Source: Pseudomonadota bacterium
GTDB lineage: Bacteria > Pseudomonadota > Gammaproteobacteria > Burkholderiales > SCOH01
Length of the DNA: 7,674 nt
Reading direction: 5' to 3'
Assembly: GCA_030917985.1 (NCBI GenBank)
Contig: JAUPTR010000051.1
Span: 1-7,674 of the forward strand
This document shows positions 4,725 through 7,674 of this stretch, piece after piece. Numbering within the stretch: position 1 is the first letter of the stretch; every line of letters starts with the position of its first letter. The position numbers were made by a program, and so were the translations under genes. The notes below the pieces were generated by a model. That model worked only from the letters and a program-made list of their open reading frames with translations, had not been told where the DNA came from and did no database searches.

Positions 4725-6116
4725 ATGAGCCAGACCGTCAGCAAAGTGCGCGAAGCGAAGCTGGAGTTATACCGCAAGCAGGGAAAAATCCACGCCCGGC
4801 AGGTGGACGGGAAATTCAACCGCCTGCGCTGGCTGATGGTGTGGCTGACGCAGATTATTTTCTACGGCGGCTGCTGGCTGAGCTGGGAGAGCCAGGGTGT
4901 CGTGCGGCAGGCGATCCTGCTCGATATTGCCCACGAAAGGCTATACCTGTTCGGGCTGGTATTGTGGCCGCAGGATGCGCTGCTGCTGGCGTTCATGCTG
5001 ATTCTTGGCGCCACGCTGCTGTTTCTGGTGACCGCGCTGGCCGGGCGGCTGTTCTGCGGCTTCGCCTGCCCGCAAACCGTCTATACGCAGATATTCACCT
5101 GGATCGAAGCCAGGGTGGAAGGCGACCACCTGGATCGCCTGCGGCTCGATCAGGGGCCGCTGAGCGGCCGCAAGCTGTGGCTGAAAAGCATCAAGCATGG
5201 CCTGTGGATCGTGTTTGCCGGCTGGACTGCCATCACTTTCGTCGGCTATTTCACGCCGATCCGCGAGCTGCTGCCGAGTATTGCCACGTTCCAGACCGGG
5301 CCGTGGGAAAGCTTCTGGCTGATTTTCTACGCGTCGTTCACCTATGTTCAGGCCGGGCTGGCACGTGAAGCGGTATGCCAGCACATGTGCCCGTATTCGC
5401 GCTTTCAGGGCGTGATGATCGATGCCGCAACCAGTAACGTCGCTTATGACCGCACCCGTGGCGAGCCGCGCCGCGAGCGGCGCCAGAGCGCTGCTGCGGG
5501 CGACTGCGTCGATTGCGGCATCTGCGTGCAGGTGTGCCCGACCGGCATCGATATCCGCGATGGCCTGCAGCATCAATGTATCAATTGCGGCCTGTGTATC
5601 GACGCCTGCGACCAGGTGATGGACAAAGTGAACAAGCCGCGCGGCCTGATCCGTTTTGCGTCGGAAAACCAGCTGCAGCGCCAGCCACGCCCGGACAGGC
5701 GCTGGCAACGGCCACGGGTGGCCATCTATCTCGGCCTGTCGCTGTTGTTTGCCGGTTTGAGTATTGGCCTGCTCAGCCAGCGTTCGCTGCTGCTGGTCGA
5801 TGTATTGCGCGACCGTGGTGCGCTGCTGCGCGAAAACGCCGCCGGCGAGATTGAAAACAGCTACACCCTGCAGCTGAGCAACCTTGACGACCGGCAGCGC
5901 CAGTTCCGTGTGTCGGTGGCCGGTCTGAGCGGGCTGCATCTGCTTGGCAACGACCGCTTCACGGTTGCGCCGGGCAGCATCCAGAGCATTACGCTGACCC
6001 TGGCCCGGCCGAATACCGGCGCGCCCTCGGGCGTGCAGCCCATCCTGTTCCACATTGAGCCGCTGCACGATCCGGCAACACGCGCCAGCGAAAAAAGCAC
6101 CTTCATCCTGCCCTGA
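4725..6116 (+). CDS. ccoG: CcoG (RdxA/FixG), polyferredoxin for cbb3 oxidase assembly
   Basis: A 463-residue inner-membrane Fe-S protein of the CcoG/RdxA/FixG family, needed for maturation of cbb3-type cytochrome oxidase; it has been linked to copper reduction during CuB insertion. Visible domains: cytosolic N-terminus with HARQVDGKFNRLRW; membrane segments near residues 36-53, 85-107, 158-176, 194-212 and 331-351; the C111-GFA-C115-PQTVYTQIF motif; C218-QHM-C222-PYSRFQGVM; two 4Fe-4S sets, C261/C264/C267/C271 and C285/C288/C291/C295; and a C-terminal periplasmic immunoglobulin-like FixG_C domain (about 355-463). All eight ferredoxin cysteines are present and the length is typical. The ccoNOPQ oxidase genes, often adjacent, are not in the window; instead the gene is divergent from norE and upstream of cysI. 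Confidence 0.95.
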   Translation: MSQTVSKVREAKLELYRKQGKIHARQVDGKFNRLRWLMVWLTQIIFYGGCWLSWESQGVVRQAILLDIAHERLYLFGLVLWPQDALLLAFMLILGATLLFLVTALAGRLFCGFACPQTVYTQIFTWIEARVEGDHLDRLRLDQGPLSGRKLWLKSIKHGLWIVFAGWTAITFVGYFTPIRELLPSIATFQTGPWESFWLIFYASFTYVQAGLAREAVCQHMCPYSRFQGVMIDAATSNVAYDRTRGEPRRERRQSAAAGDCVDCGICVQVCPTGIDIRDGLQHQCINCGLCIDACDQVMDKVNKPRGLIRFASENQLQRQPRPDRRWQRPRVAIYLGLSLLFAGLSIGLLSQRSLLLVDVLRDRGALLRENAAGEIENSYTLQLSNLDDRQRQFRVSVAGLSGLHLLGNDRFTVAPGSIQSITLTLARPNTGAPSGVQPILFHIEPLHDPATRASEKSTFILP

Positions 6117-6129
6117 CCCTGAACCAGTA

Positions 6130-6233
6130 ATTCCTGTTTGCAATAGAAGCAGCAAGCGAAGGTAAGCCGAAGGCAGTGCTGTAGCACGACGAGGCGCGGC
6201 CGACAAATTGATGGTTCTATTGCGAATTGGAAT
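6130..6233. repeat. MITE-like element with 19-bp terminal inverted repeats
   Basis: The end arms ATTCCTGTTTGCAATAGAA (6130-6148) and TTCTATTGCGAATTGGAAT (6215-6233) are inverted repeats with 16 of 19 positions matching, including an unbroken 9-bp GCAATAGAA/TTCTATTGC. TAA occurs at both outer borders (6128-6130 and 6233-6235) and could be a 3-bp target duplication, although a direct TAA is also frequent by chance. The interior is rich in short self-complementary words (GCCGAAGGC, GTGCTGTAGCAC) and has no reading frame. It fills most of the 129-bp gap between ccoG and cysI. As RNA it could fold into one long structure and reduce read-through, but there is no T-tract. Confidence 0.6.
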
Positions 6234-6245
6234 AAAGAGGACACC

Positions 6246-7674
<1,429 letters not shown>

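Noticed and set aside
6208..6236. TTGATG / AATAAA as a cysI promoter with 17-bp spacing
   Set aside because: The -10 match is only 4/6, and transcription would begin downstream of the good ribosome-binding site, which would then be unused.

Overview
The window looks like ordinary chromosome of a respiratory, moderately GC-rich proteobacterium, most likely a betaproteobacterium capable of low-oxygen or nitrogen-oxide respiration. This placement is inferred from gene content: a cytochrome c', NorE/NorF, the cbb3-oxidase assembly protein CcoG, and a CysI of the type found in Pseudomonas and betaproteobacteria. No rRNA or other taxonomic marker is present, so it is tentative. No phage, plasmid, CRISPR, tRNA or complete insertion sequence was seen.

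Layout. Positions 1-107 hold the tail of an unidentified + strand gene. Positions 181-807 hold a cytochrome c' that is apparently a lipoprotein, followed 9 bp later by a 59-residue two-helix membrane protein. A YkgJ-type cysteine-cluster protein (811-1209, -) converges on that pair and is divergent from a YgjP-like zinc metallopeptidase (1281-1784, +); the two share a 71-bp promoter gap. A MocR/GntR-type PLP-dependent regulator follows (1980-3395, +); it has no visible ribosome-binding site, and its -10-like box is placed as for a leaderless mRNA. A 224-bp hairpin-rich gap separates it from the convergent norE-norF pair (3922-4527 and 3620-3919, -). Divergent from norE is ccoG (4725-6116, +), followed by cysI (6246 to the window edge, +), which is cut at the end.

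Two compact non-coding elements of about 100 bp flank ccoG. One (4571-4683) is a nested palindrome filling the middle of the norE/ccoG divergent promoter region. The other (6130-6233) has imperfect 19-bp terminal inverted repeats and lies between ccoG and cysI. Both look like small non-autonomous repeats (REP- or MITE-like) and are the least explained sequences here.

How the genes fit together. Several products handle haem, Fe-S clusters or metals. Cytochrome c' binds NO, NorE/F support NO reductase, CcoG matures cbb3 oxidase, and CysI is a sirohaem/4Fe-4S sulfite reductase. The catalytic norCB genes are not in the window, so a nitric-oxide theme is an inference from neighbours. No clearly new multi-gene system is visible; the best leads are the two repeat elements, the lipidated cytochrome c' with its small membrane partner, and the regulator that may be translated without a leader.
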